DNA of 64,000 bases from Trissonchulus latispiculum (lineage: Eukaryota > Nematoda > Enoplea > Enoplida > Ironidae): NCBI GenBank assembly GCA_030248195.1, contig JASAND010028045.1, positions 1-64,000 of the forward strand, in the 5' to 3' direction. How positions within the stretch are numbered: the stretch's first letter is position 1; the number at the start of each line of letters is the position of its first letter. A program made the position numbers and the translations under genes. The notes under the pieces are model-generated. The model was given only the letters and a program-made list of their open reading frames with translations. It did no database searches and was not told the DNA's origin. Shown one piece after another: positions 10,191 through 21,056 of this stretch.

Positions 10191-10559
10191 GAGCCACCCA
10201 TGTAGCAAAATAAGCGAAAAAATTAAGTTCAAAGTTCGACCCAAAATTCACCAACTTTGGCCGGCCAGTACCGAAAAATTACGCATGGAGACGGAAAATC
10301 ATGTAGCATTTGAACGACCCCGATATGTGTACTGTTTAACCATATAGTCAGTATTACCCCATATATAGCCCAATCTGACTTATTAAGGCGCCTCTGAAGC
10401 ATACTTTTTGGCCATTTTAGAATTTAGGCCGACTTTGGCCCCCAGCCAAAAATTTTTTCCGGCTCTGGGAGGCATAAAAACTAGCTTATTTTCTTATTTT
10501 TGGTTTGTACTACAAGAATATATATGGGTTTCATAGGCAAAAATTTTTCTATCTGTAGT

Positions 10560-10835
10560 TATGCAAGCTACAAAACCCCCTTATGAGACATCAAAAGCGA
10601 GAAACCGGAAAAAAAGAAAAAACACAATTTTCGTAAGCGATTTTTGGCGCAACTTTTTAACGGAAAGTGGTACGGGGATGAAACTTGGCAAATATACTAA
10701 ACTCGACACGTACAATTTTTTGCGCACACAATCTGCGCAGGAATCTGCGCAGCTTCTGAGCAGCCTTGTTTTACCCGGTCATTCGACCATTTTCAGTCAT
10801 ATTATAGGGGTCGCTGACCCCTATGATATGAAAAC
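10560..10835. repeat. Second copy of the ATATTATAGGGG-ending repeat, with full hairpin
   Basis: It is colinear with 9800-10040 and ends in a palindrome in which ATTATAGGGGTC pairs with GACCCCTATGAT around GCT. The stretch from 10191 to 10560 between the two copies holds nothing recognisable. Confidence 0.7.
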
Positions 10836-10908
10836 TATCCGGTGCCCATGCCCAGAAAAATGCAACATTTATTTTGCTCTAGAAAAACGTATACGTATAT
10901 GTATGTAT

Positions 10909-12390
10909 TAGGGATCGACCGGAATTCCGGTTCCGGTACTTTTTGGTTCCGCTTCCGGTTTTTGAAAACGTACCGGAACCGGAACCAAGTCTATTATAAA
11001 AAGTAAAATTTTATTAAAAATTTGAAAATTTTCACAAAATTTCTTTAAACTTTTTGAAACATTGCCATTCATTTCAGCCAGAATACTATTTTCTCAAAAA
11101 TTTTCGCCTGCGGCACTATTTCCTTACTTAAAATGTTTAGAATTAATAAAGATAATGTCTAATGTATAATCGTTAATTCATTGTTACATAAATAGTAATA
11201 TATACAGAAAAAGTACTTAAAAATATAATTCAGATAATCAGAATAGGTTGCACAAGCCCGCCGATTCCCTTTTTAAATTAAAGTACTGATAGAAGATACT
11301 TAATGCTAAGTGGTTTATAATATATTGAAGCCTTGGCACTGTTTCATCATTAGATGCACTGTTGCCAGTTAAGATTTTATAATTATATGTCAGCATTAGC
11401 TCAGATCTAATTATTCTAATTGTTTATATAAATCGCATGGAATGTTCTTTGCTGTTTGCTTATGCTTAGGAATTAATTTAGCGCAGAGTGCAACATAATT
11501 ATCAAAAAATTGTGGATGGAACAAACAGCAAGATTTCTGTATTTTGAAGAGATGTCATTTAAAATTTAAAAATTCAGATGAAGCTATCCAAAAAGGAGAA
11601 ATTAAATTTAATTCAACTTTCTTTGAAACGTGTGAAAAATTTTATCCTCATGTTTAATGGATGAAAATTTATCATGTTGAGAACAACGGCAAACACTGTA
11701 GAAAAGTCGAAAAATTAGCACTTTAGTTATGTAGAAAACTCCAATAAAAAGAGTATAAAATTTTTGTTCATGACTAGAAATTGTCAGGTAAATCCAATAA
11801 AACACTAAATATGTTTCTGGCTTATTTGCCGAAAACTGTGTTTCTTGCCGAAAGTTCTTAAAACAGTTTTTGATGCTCGCAGACATAAATATCTTTCGTG
11901 GAATCAATTTTATATATACTATCTATTTATTTAGCTTTATTTTATATCATCCTAACTGAAAACTTAATTGCAGTAAATTTCCTCTGGAAATAAACTTGCA
12001 TTCGATTAAATCATTCAGACAGATTCGGTGTGATAAAGTCGATGTATACGCCTTCTATTGTATTGAAAATATGCTCAATAATGCATTCATACCCTGTTTA
12101 ATTAAAGTTTTAAAGGTACAGTAAAGTTTAAACTATATGATAAGACAAAATTCTCATATTAGCGTGCAAATTTTATATTTATGCATTGAAATAATTACAT
12201 AAAAACGTTATTACAATGTTGAAGTAGCTACAAAAAGCGAAAAATTGCACAAAAGTTGTCCAAAGCGCCAGAAAATTTTTTCGATTTTTGTAGTGTTTGG
12301 TTCCGGTTCCGGTTTTTTAAAGCTAGTTGCGGTTCCGGTTTTTTAAAGCCAGTTCCGGTTCCGGTTTTTTGGAGTTCCGGTCGATCCCTA
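10909..12390. mobile_element. hAT-like element with CCGG-rich ends
   Basis: The ends are inverted: TAGGGATCGACCGGAAT at 10909 and TTCCGGTCGATCCCTA to 12390. Subterminal repeats of GGTTCCGGTT occur on both sides. TAGGGATCGACC-type termini resemble those of the hAT superfamily, as far as I recall it. GTATGTAT precedes the left end (10901-10908) and recurs at 12398-12405, 7 bp beyond the apparent right end, in locally GTAT-rich DNA. The interior is AT-rich; on the minus strand around 11413-11540 a short run looks protein-like (QFFDNYVALCAKLIPK), possibly a transposase remnant, with stops on both sides. Confidence 0.7.
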
Positions 12391-12397
12391 GTACCCT

Positions 12398-12757
12398 GTA
12401 TGTATATATACGTTACGTATATATACATATATGTCTGACTTTTTCCTACAGGGATGTAGGACCCCCTCAGAATCGCCTCCTCCGGGATTTTGAGGATAAA
12501 TTTTCAAAAAATTTTCCGGGTTCAAATGAATTTCAGGCCTTTTTAGTTAGTTTAAGCCTAACATAAGTCTAACCATTGCACAATTTTCGGCTCACCAGCA
12601 AAAGCATTTTTCAAAAAATTTTACAGAAATCTCCTGTGCCCCCTCCAGGCCCTGGTGGCCCCCAGAAATTTTTGCCTTGAAAAAAGCCAGTAAGTATTAT
12701 ATATATAGTAGGTTCGTACATATTATCAAAAATAAAACCAATATGTATATAACGTAC
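12398..12757. other. Intronic or flanking DNA downstream of the NDUFA8-like exon
   Basis: Contains TA-rich words such as TATATACGTTACGTATA near 12405-12430. I looked on the minus strand for the next NDUFA8 exon (CX9C motif region) and did not see it here. Confidence 0.4.
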
Positions 12758-12892
12758 TTTACACTTTGAGTCACAGTACATGCCCATATGGTTGGCAGCC
12801 GCTTTGAGCGTTGGAGTGGAGACCTTCAGCTCAGGCACGGTCAGCTCCTTGTAGGACGGGAGAAAGGTGGACTGGGCAATACAATCTCCCAT
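12758..12892 (-). CDS. NDUFA8: NDUFA8 (complex I 19-kDa subunit) first coding exon
   Basis: ATG at 12892 opens 45 codons that end in AAA before GTACGT, a good splice donor (12757-12752). The peptide matches the N-terminus of NDUFA8, an accessory subunit of mitochondrial NADH:ubiquinone oxidoreductase with twin CHCH motifs, imported to the intermembrane space. Matching pieces are LPSYKELTVPELKVSTPTLK and the AAANH..G.YCD block (animal proteins read LPTLEELKV..VKI, then LKAAA.H.G..CD). The family is about 170 residues long, so this is roughly the first quarter and only the first Cys of the CHCH region. No second exon is visible in the 8 kb downstream on this strand, which is packed with transposons. 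Either the intron is long, or the exon is stranded. The in-frame GTG three bases upstream is not needed. Identity is fairly sure; completeness is not. Confidence 0.7.
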
Positions 12893-13068
12893 CACTTTCT
12901 GTCCCTGTCAGAGGTCAACGACTCAATCTGAATTGCACACAAAGGATAATAAATCTGATCAACAATTGCAGCAGGATCCGAAAAAACCAAATAAAAACAA
13001 CAAATTATATATTACGTACACGCAATTAAATATTAGAACTGCAAGCATCTGCATAAGCATACGTATAT

Positions 13069-13509
13069 CATAGGTGTACCAGGCTACAGTTTATCCCCTG
13101 TGAGCCCCCCCACGAGAAGGCCAGACCCCCCCATACCCGACCTCGACTACTCCCCCCCAAGCCGAGCTCAGACCTCCTCCCCCCCCCCCTAAAATGTGTC
13201 CAAACAAGAGAAAAAATGCCAAATTTTTGCAAAAAATTTTGCAATTTTTTAAAAATTTTTTGAAAAAATTGGCTGGAAATAGTTAAAAACGCTAAAAAAT
13301 AGGTTGTACAACGCAATACGAGTAGTTTTGGAGTAGATTTATGTAGAAAAAAAATTGATTTTATGTCAAAAAAGGGCCATTTTTAGCTGAATAAATCTGG
13401 GTACAGTTTGGGTAGCTTTTTCAAAATTTCCGATTTTTTAGACTCTCCCCCAAGCCAGATTTGGACTTTTTACTCCCCCCCCCCAACTCAAACAGGTGGT
13501 ACACCTATG
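13069..13509. mobile_element. 441-bp CATAGGTGTACC element with perfect 8-bp target duplication
   Basis: It begins CATAGGTGTACCAGGCTAC and ends GGTGGTACACCTATG. ACGTATAT flanks it on both sides (13061-13068 and 13510-13517). It is the sister of 4907-5352, sharing the same order of internal blocks. Non-coding, hAT-like by the 8-bp duplication. Confidence 0.9.
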
Positions 13510-14189
13510 ACGTATATATAATGTGTACTAGGAAGGGTTGGGTGGTGAGTGGCTGACAGTGCAGAAAAAACCTCCATGAACACCTTTCCACCAGAACTGC
13601 ATTTGGAATAAGCTGTACAATTTCAGAGTCGTCGCGCTTACTTGGAAGGAAAGCTGAAAAATGTAGATCTTACTCGTACCGCGAAAATGGGTTGTCTGGC
13701 ATTTTTTAGTGGGGGGGGGGGCACAGGAAGAACTTTTTGGGTAAAATAGTTGTAAATTGATGCGCAAGGTACAACGATTTTACTATGAATTTACCACAAA
13801 ATTTTAATGAAATTATAATATTTTTTAATGGATCTACAGCGATTATATCCCATTTTACCATGAGATTATAATGAATTTACAATGGTTTTACTTCGGTTTT
13901 TATACGTACGTATTTACAATAAATTTACCACATTGTAAAATTTACCACTTTGTAAAATTGTTGTAAATCTGTTGTAAAATCATTGTAAATGCAATTGGAT
14001 CAATTTACAATGTTTTTACAACTTTTACAACGAATTTACAACGTCTTTATAACGATTTCACCATATGGTAAACTTGTTGTTAAATCGTCGTATATATATA
14101 TAAATGTTTACAACGTTTTACAATGATCCAAAATATATAAGTTGTAATAATTTTATAGCATATTTAAATTAGAATCAAGTTAAATCAGA

Positions 14190-14500
14190 AGTTAAAATCA
14201 TTAGAACTTCGGCGCTTGCATACCGATCTAAATTTGTTTTATAAAATTTTACATGGTTTGGTAGATATTCCTTTTAGGCTAGCTTTTACTTTTGCAAATC
14301 CAGTTCGCACAAGAAGTCATAACCTAAGATTAAGTCTATATACCTCCAGCTTGCAGAACGGCCTCTCTGAATAACCTTTTTCATATAGGAATAATACGTG
14401 TACGGAACTCTCTTCCGGATAAGCTCGCGAAATCTTAAGCAATTCTGTTTACACCTAGAAAATCTGGATTTGTCACACTTTCTCAGGGGGCGGAAGGTCA
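14190..14500 (+). pseudogene. LINE reverse transcriptase C-terminal remnant
   Basis: On the plus strand one frame reads LELRRLHTDLNLFYKILHGL followed by RTRSHNLRLS (about 14192-14350), then a stop. After a frame change the next frame reads RVRNSLPDKLAKS (about 14397-14436) and then another stop. This order (LE.RR...D....YKI, RTR.H...L, then a R..NSLP block) is the conserved carboxy end of non-LTR retrotransposon reverse transcriptases of the CR1/Jockey sort, which copy RNA into DNA at the target site. Only the end is present and it carries at least one frameshift and two stops, so it is dead. The catalytic YADD-type motif is not in the window. Confidence 0.7.
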
Positions 14501-14755
14501 GTTGATCACTTCGGTCCTCCCTCGTCCCGCTCATGATATACTTTATTTTTGGTTTGTTTACTTCTTTTTCCATGTTTATTTCTGAACTAACCTTTTGACT
14601 AACGACACTGAAATAGTACGTATATATGCATACGTGTTTTGGTTTTGGTTACTGAAGTAAATGTTTTCATTGCTTATATCTGAGTAAACGTTCTTTCCTC
14701 TTCTTCTATTTACCACGATTTTAAAACAAACTTTCCACATGGTAAAACCGTTATA

Positions 14756-15991
14756 GCAAGGTTCACAAAAAAATCACCCCGAAAATTCACAAAAAAATCA
14801 CCCACCTAGACGGCAAACAACAAGCCACAGCCGGAAAATTTTTTGCATGGTAATAGCCACAAGTCCCAACCCCAACATATGTAAGTTTGGCTGCCGAGGC
14901 TCAACTCCTCCGACTAGGGTGCCCAAAATAGTCGACCCACCCAAAATCGGACCCTCGGACAACTCCGGACCAAAATTGAAATTTTTGCTGGTACTCACTA
15001 TGGACTTTGCGCAGGTACCCCATATTATGCATGTGACATGTCCTAACTCTAGGCTATCCAACCATATATTGGATTCCCTGCCAGGTCCTCTGGGTTCGCC
15101 ACTGGTGGGTGATTTTTTTTTGTGAACAAGTTCACAAAAGAAAAATCACTATCAACTTTTTGTAAAATGCCTCTGGGGCAACCGCTAGGGTAAAACTAAT
15201 GCCAAATTCGAGCTCAGCCACCCGGAAAACCTATATGGAGCATGTTTTAGGTACCTCAACCCCCTTCTGGCAGACGGTCCGGCCGATGGACCCGGCCCGG
15301 ACCCTCCGGACCCAGGGGGTGGTCAGGATCACCTATCTGGGCAAAGGCTACCTAAAAACTAATGCCAAATTTGAATTCTACGCACCGAAAAACCTATATA
15401 GGCGAGTTTTTAGGCTTCTGGGACCTTGAAATAAAATTTTTGGTCAGTCACGTCCACGTGACCCCGACCCAGGTCAAGTGACCCTAGGCCAAGTCACGTG
15501 ACCATTCCAGATACGAAATTACTCCGCCAAATTGTTTGTTCTGTGCTTACTAGAGCAATAGAACACAAAATAAGTGGATTCCAAGCTTGCTGGTATCAAT
15601 AATAAAGGTCAAGCACATTGGTCTGGGTAGCCACTTTGGACCTGGGGGCCGAGAACCAAAATTCGAAGTTCAGCCTGTTCAAAAAAACTTGGGGGTCCAA
15701 ATTTTTTACGTAATAACACTATGGACTATGCTCTATTTCTGAGATATATCCTGAGATCAGATCCGGCGGTGATTTTTTTTTGTGAACGAGTGATTTTTTT
15801 TGTGAATTCGTTCACAAAAAAAATCACAAAAATTTTTTATTACTCACGCTACACGAGGGCTACCGGCATGAAATTGCACCATATGTAGAGGGGGTCACTA
15901 CCGTTCCATACGTACCAAAAGTTTTTTGATCGGACTTCATTTGCGAAATTGCCAACAAAAATTCGATTTTTGATTTTTTTGTGAACCTTGC
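14756..15991. mobile_element. 1.24-kb element flanked by TATA, copy B (inverted relative to A)
   Basis: The ends GCAAGGTTCACAAAAAAATC and TGTGAACCTTGC are flanked by TATA (14752-14755 and 15992-15995). The interior matches 8534-9791 in reverse complement over its whole length with scattered substitutions and small indels. The insertion split a sequence whose unsplit mirror image is preserved in the left arm of the host foldback element (about 14041-14060), which fixes the boundaries to TATA. Non-coding. Confidence 0.9.
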
Positions 15992-16604
15992 TATATAAAG
16001 ACGTTGTAAATTCGTTGTAAAAGTTGTAAAAAACATTGTAAATTGATCCGATTGCATTTACAATGATTGTACAACAGATTTACAACAATTTTACGTGGTA
16101 AAATTATTGGGTAATCATTTACTTTAGGGGTCAAAAAGGTTTTCTATATAAAATCGTCGATAAAATTTGGCGAAAATTCACCTACGGGGATTTTCTGGGG
16201 TGGCGGTTTCGGGAAAAATACCAGATTTAATGCAGCTGCTGAACCGCTACCTGTAGGGCGCCGAATGCGGTTTTTGGGAGGTGAGCCCGTGGGAAAATTT
16301 TTATTCCGGCGGCCCCCAACCGTGAAAATGGGTTCTAGGAGGTTTTTGGGGGCCAGGAATTCAAATCCGGGCTCCGTTCTGCCGTCCGACCTCCCCATCA
16401 TGCTGTGGCGCCCTATCGCTGCCATGGGTCCGACCCCATGGGAAAATTTTTATTCCGACGCTCCCGAACCGCCAAACTGGATTCTAGGGGGTTTTTGGGG
16501 GCCAGGAATTCAAATCCGGGCTCCGTTCTGCCGTCCGACCTTTCCATAATGCTGTGGCGCCCTACCGATTCTACTGATCGAAAGATTGATCGGATCGATC
16601 TCTC

Positions 16605-16872
16605 GATTCGATTTTTCAAATCAGCGACCTCGATTCACCCTAGGGGCACCTTCTCATCCAAATCGGAGACAAAAAATTTTTTTCGAAACATAACGGGGGA
16701 CCAAGGCAAAATTTCTGTCCCCTCATCTTTATAAGTGCCGATTCGATTTTTGAAATCAGCGGCCTCGATTTACCCTAGGGACGCCTTCTCATCCAAATCG
16801 GAGACAAAAAATTTTTTTCGAAACATAAGGGGAGACCAAGGCAAAATTTTTGTCCCCCCCCATCTTTATAAA
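16605..16872. repeat. Two 135-bp direct repeats with TCGGAGACAAAAAATTTTTT core
   Basis: GATTCGATTTTT starts at 16605 and 16740, and each unit goes on with CGGAGACAAAAAATTTTTTTC and a GGGGACCAAGGCAAAAT block. The same unit is found inverted and direct in the 20.26-20.9 kb palindrome. Confidence 0.8.
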
Positions 16873-16929
16873 TGGCCCGCTGCCATGGTTCCTACCCCGT
16901 GAGAAAATTTCTATTCCGACGCTCCCCAC

Positions 16930-17473
16930 CATAGGTGTAATTGGGGGGAGGGGGGGGTTGGGGGGTAACCCCCCAGCCATTTTTTCAAACCCCCCCCCAA
17001 AAGTTTTGGGGGGGGGGGCCCGGGCCCCCCCAACGGGCCCCCGGCCCCCCCCCCAACTGGGGGGGGATACTCGCGCCGACGGCGCAAAAATTGGGCATTT
17101 TTAGGGCAAATTTTGCAAAATTTTTCAAAAAAGTCCAAATTTTTGGCTTAACTTGCTTATTATCGCGAGAAATACACGTTTATAACGGTTTTATGGTCTT
17201 CTAGACTCAATATTGACCTTATTATGGACTCGGAAACATGTTGACAATAAAGTTTTCGAGTTTAAAAACACTGTCAAATGTTAAAATTACTTAATGATTT
17301 CATGTTTTTCGGCATTAGCAATGGCTGAAAATGCGATTTTTGACATAAAAATAGAAAAATTTTTTGGGGGAGGTTTGGGGGGGGGTTGTGGGGGGGTTTG
17401 GTGGGGTCTAAAAAGGGGCCCCCCCAAAATTCCGGGGGAGGGCCCCCCAACCCAAATCCTCGTTACACCTATG
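16930..17473. mobile_element. 544-bp CATAGGTGTAA element
   Basis: It starts CATAGGTGTAATTGG and ends CGTTACACCTATG. The flanks CTCCCCAC (16922-16929) and TTCCCCAC (17474-17481) agree at 7 of 8 bases. It is the least interrupted copy of the longer CATAGGTGTAA subfamily, with G and C runs near both ends and a CGCGCCGACGGCGC hairpin. Confidence 0.85.
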
Positions 17474-18220
17474 TTCCCCACCCTCGAAAATGGGTTCTAG
17501 GGGGGTTTTGGGGGCCAGGAATTCAAATCCGGGCTCCGTTCTGCCGACCGACCTTTCCATGATGCTGCTTATGTCGTCGTTTGAATTCCTGGCCCCCAAA
17601 AACCCCCTAGAACGCAGTTTGGCGGTTCGGGAGCGTCGGAATAGAAATTTTTCTACGGGGTCGGAACCATTTCAGGGGTAGGGCGCCACAGCATGATGGG
17701 GAGGTCGGGCAGAAAAACGGAGCCCGGATTTGAATTCCTGGCCCCCAAAAACCCCTAGAACCCATTTTCACGGTTGGGGACCGCCGGAATAAAAATTTTC
17801 CCACGGGCTCACCTCCCAAAAACCGGGTTCGGCGCCCTAAAGGTCGCCCCCCACTTTTCGGTTCCCCCTCCACTTTCGGAGCCCCCACACCTTCGCCCCC
17901 CCTTACTTTTCGGCAAGCCCCCACCCACTTTTTTGGGGGTCGCCCAAAACTGTCAAAAAATTAGGTTTTCGAGGTTAAATTTTCAAAAATTTTCTCAATA
18001 TATGGACTAAATTTATGGACTTACATATAAGCTCATTTTAAGCTTAAAAACAGCGATTTTTTACGTTTTTACCTTAAAAATGCCAATTTTTCGCTAAAAA
18101 TTTAGGTATATTTTACCTTTGGCTCGCCCCCCCTTCCCCCTCCCTAGGGGTGGGGGGCTCCCCACTTTCAAAACCCTAAAAAATGTCATGCCAGGTTGTT
18201 CAGCGAAGCTGGTTCATATA

Positions 18221-19167
18221 TATAAGTGTAACGGGAATTTGGGGTGGAGGGCCCGGTCCCCTCGCCCGAAATTTTGGGGGGCCCCTTTTTAGACCCCCCA
18301 AACCCCCCCCCCACGATCCCCCCAAACCTTCCCCCAAAAAATTTTCAATTTTTATGCGAAGAATCGCATTTTCAGCCATTGCTATTAATGCCGAAAAACA
18401 TGAAATCATTAAGTAATTTTTACATTAGACAGTGTTTTAAACTTCGAAAACTTGATTGCCAACATGTTTCTGAGTCCAGGATAAGGTCAATATTGAGTGT
18501 AGAAGTCCATAAAACCGTTATAAACGTGTATATATTTCTCGCGATAATACACACGTTAAGCCAAAAATTTGAACTTTTTTGACCCGTGGCTAGCGGCTCT
18601 CAGCTATCGGGAGTGATGGCTTCGGTGATGCCATTGCTGCTTTTGTGTCTGGCAATAAAATTGTTCAGCTGGAAATGTTAACGGCAAGCATTACTGCTTG
18701 TCATTCAGTTTATTCATATACGTATTTGTAAAAAGCGCCGACACGAAAGAGGCAGCGGATTGTATCCACCACTAACCATTGAGCCAAGCCGTCCCGAGAT
18801 AGAATCACTCCCAGATAGGATCATGTTAAACGTTGTATCTTGTCTTCGTAATGGTAAGTATGATTCCGAAGGGAGGGTGGGAGAAATCCTGGTACGTAGA
18901 GGAATATTATGAGTTATGACAATGGCTCGTCTCTCTCGCTTTAACGGACTAACTACGCTGCGGAACCTCTCATAGTCGGGAATATTTTCATGAGGAAAGC
19001 CTGCTCGCTATCCGGTGTATCTGTCGCAGACTGAGTAATGAACTAAACGGAGGCCGGCCACTAATGTCAGTACCACCAAGAGAGTGTCTTCCTTAAAGAT
19101 GTGGGTTTGCTTTAGGCGAAAAATTTGAATACTGGGAGTGGAGGAACCAAAAGAGACAAAACATCAA

Positions 19168-19198
<31 letters not shown>

Positions 19199-19908
19199 TC
19201 ACATGTGTCACAAAATATTTTCAATGACAGTTTTTCATCATCAAATCTGGCTACGTTTTCGGGGGGGGCCGGCTTCTCTGGAGAATTTTTTTAAAAGATA
19301 GTGCAATTTTTAAGCTTACGTACATAAAAGATCCACTAAAAGGGGGTCCTCTTGGTTACAGAATAGAAGGATGGTCGGCACCTACTCTTTTTTTTAAATA
19401 AACCAGGAAAAGTGTCTCTATATTTCGGGGCACCTATAGGTGAATAATGAGCTAGGGCTGAATATACGAAAATGTGGGGTGTCCGACATGACCCACATGG
19501 GGAGGGGCAGCCTCCTCACTAAAGCAAACCCTTAAATTTCGTGTACAATTATAAAAGACATCTCGGGTGTAATGGTGTTTCGGTTCCTGTACTGTCATTT
19601 TGTGGTTTGTTCTGCTTTTCTACACGCAAAGGTGTCGAGGGTGACTCTCCGTGTTTTAAGCTTCCTACATCTGATGTGGGCAGCTTTGCTACCACATTGC
19701 TGCCCACCTCACTCCTCAGGTGTCCCTTTATGGGGCCTCGCGACAGCTCACCAGCTAGCGGGCGGGAAGTGACTACATATATAAATAAATAAATAAATAA
19801 ATTGAACTTTTTTGAAAATTTTGCAAAATGTATATATATATACCCTAAAAATGCCAGAATTTTGACCAATTCTCACGACTGCCCAGTTCCCCGCCCCCCC
19901 CCCAACCA
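18221..19908. mobile_element. Degraded CATAGGTGTAA element split by a retroelement
   Basis: TATAAGTGTAACGG at 18221 looks like a decayed terminal repeat, and the sequence to 18582 matches the 3' half of 16930-17473 in reverse complement. It resumes at 19802 after the tailed insertion and fades near 19908. The far end is not recognisable. Confidence 0.55.
18583..19801 (+). mobile_element. Tailed retroelement insertion with 14-bp target duplication
   Basis: TTGAACTTTTTTGA occurs immediately before (18569-18582) and after (19802-19815) the insert. The insert ends in a (TAAA)n tail at about 19782-19801. A flanking direct repeat of this length plus a short-repeat tail is the hallmark of target-primed reverse transcription. 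The empty site (TTTGGACTTTTTTGAAAAAT, inverted) is present in related elements such as near 17110-17140. A (GATA)n microsatellite lies at about 19168-19198. No long reverse transcriptase frame is present, so it is a 5'-truncated LINE or a non-autonomous partner. Confidence 0.8.
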
Positions 19909-20262
19909 TAGTTTCCCTGGAACTTTGGGTCGGGTAAATCTTGGAAGGTTGGTGGTCGACCCAAGAAATGTGATGGGGGTACCCCCCCCCCAGAATTCGG
20001 ACCTCAGAAATTTCGAAAAATGGCCAAAAAATGCAAAATTTCCTGTAATTTAACCCTTTTTTCTTCAAAATAAGGCCTGTTTTCAACGGTTTAGGCGTTT
20101 TTGCACCGTTTCAAAGTTGATTTTAAGTCAAAATTTTAGAAAATTTCTTTAAAAATGACCATTTTTTGGCTAAATTTAGCTAACTTTTTGGGTCACAAAA
20201 TCGCTGGGAGGGTTCTTCTGGGGAGGTAGCCGAAAGTTGGGTGGGGGAGGGTATCTCAAAAA

Positions 20263-20905
20263 TTCGGCACTTATTTAGATGGGGGGGCGATTTTTTCGCC
20301 TTGGTCCCCCCTTATGGTTCGAAAAAATTTTTTGTCTCCGATTTGGCTGAGAAGTTGCCCTTAGGGTAAATCGAGGTCGCTGATTTCAAAAATCGAATCG
20401 AGAGATCGATTCGGTCGATCGATCGATCAGTAGAATCGATCGATTAAAATCGATCAAAAAATTTTTTGTCTCCGATTTTCGCGAAAAGTCGCCCCTAGGG
20501 TAATTCGGGGCCGCTGATTCCGAATCTGCAGTCCAAATTTCGATCCGAGCTGCCAAAATCGAGTTATTGTCGAATTTTTGAAAAATCGATGAAAATCGAT
20601 TTTTGCGGGCGAACGATTGATTTTTATGAAATTTCGAGTGCAGATTCGGAATCAGCGGTCCCGAATTACCCTAGGGGCGACTTTCCGCGAAAATCGGAGA
20701 CGAAAAATTTTTTGATCGATTTTTATCGATCGATTCTGCTGATCGATCGATCGATCGGATCGATCTCTCGATTCGATTTTTGAAATCAGCGACCTCGATT
20801 TACCCTAAGGGCAACTTTTCAGCCAAATCGGAGACAAAAAATTTTTTCGAACCATAAGGGGGGACCAAGGCGAAAAAATCGCCCCCCCATCTAAATAAGT
20901 GCCAA
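20263..20905. repeat. Long palindrome, about 640 bp, rich in GATC
   Basis: Left arm (about 20263-20530) and right arm (about 20640-20905) are near-perfect inverse copies, from GGCACTTATTTAGATGGGGG at the left edge to its reverse complement at the right edge. GATCGATCGATC tracts lie symmetrically at about 20416-20428 and 20737-20757. Arms include the CGGAGAC-AAAAAATTTTTT block also found at 16605-16872. No gene is inside. Confidence 0.9.
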
Positions 20906-21056
20906 AAATTCTGGGAGGGGGTAAAATTGGTCAAAAATTTTGGGGGGAGTACCCCCACCCAACCCACCCCCAAAGGAAACTATGCCCCCAACCCTTTTGG
21001 CCCCCAAACATTTCTGGGGGGGGGGGGGTCTGGAAAAATGGCTGGGGGGGTCATAG

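Larger units (their letters stand above)
13775..16115. mobile_element. Foldback element with TTGTAAA/TTTACAA arms, interrupted
   Basis: A left arm (about 13780-14110) made of degenerate TTTACAACG words is mirrored by a right arm (15992-16110): the phrases around TTTACAACGAATTTACAACG at about 14024-14043 reappear inverted at 16003-16022. Between the arms lie a LINE remnant (14190-14500) and the inserted TATA-flanked element (14756-15991). The inner edge of the left arm contains the uninterrupted CGTTATAAAGACG target (inverted) that the TATA element split on the right. Confidence 0.7.
16250..17850. repeat. Inverted repeat arms 16250-16600 and 17490-17850
   Basis: A 150-bp-scale unit containing GGGGGCCAGGAATTCAAATCC, here read in pieces, is repeated twice in the left arm and reappears inverted twice in the right arm, with the leader GGTGAGCCCGTGGGAAAAT at both outer ends (16277 and, inverted, about 17796-17814). 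A 16930-17473 insertion and a pair of 135-bp units sit between the arms. Several short frames rich in Pro and Gly come from this repeat and are not genes. Confidence 0.8.

Noticed and set aside
11608..11907. 99-codon minus-strand gene inside the hAT-like element
   Set aside because: Very AT-rich, no transposase motif, and a better but broken protein-like run lies in another frame nearby.
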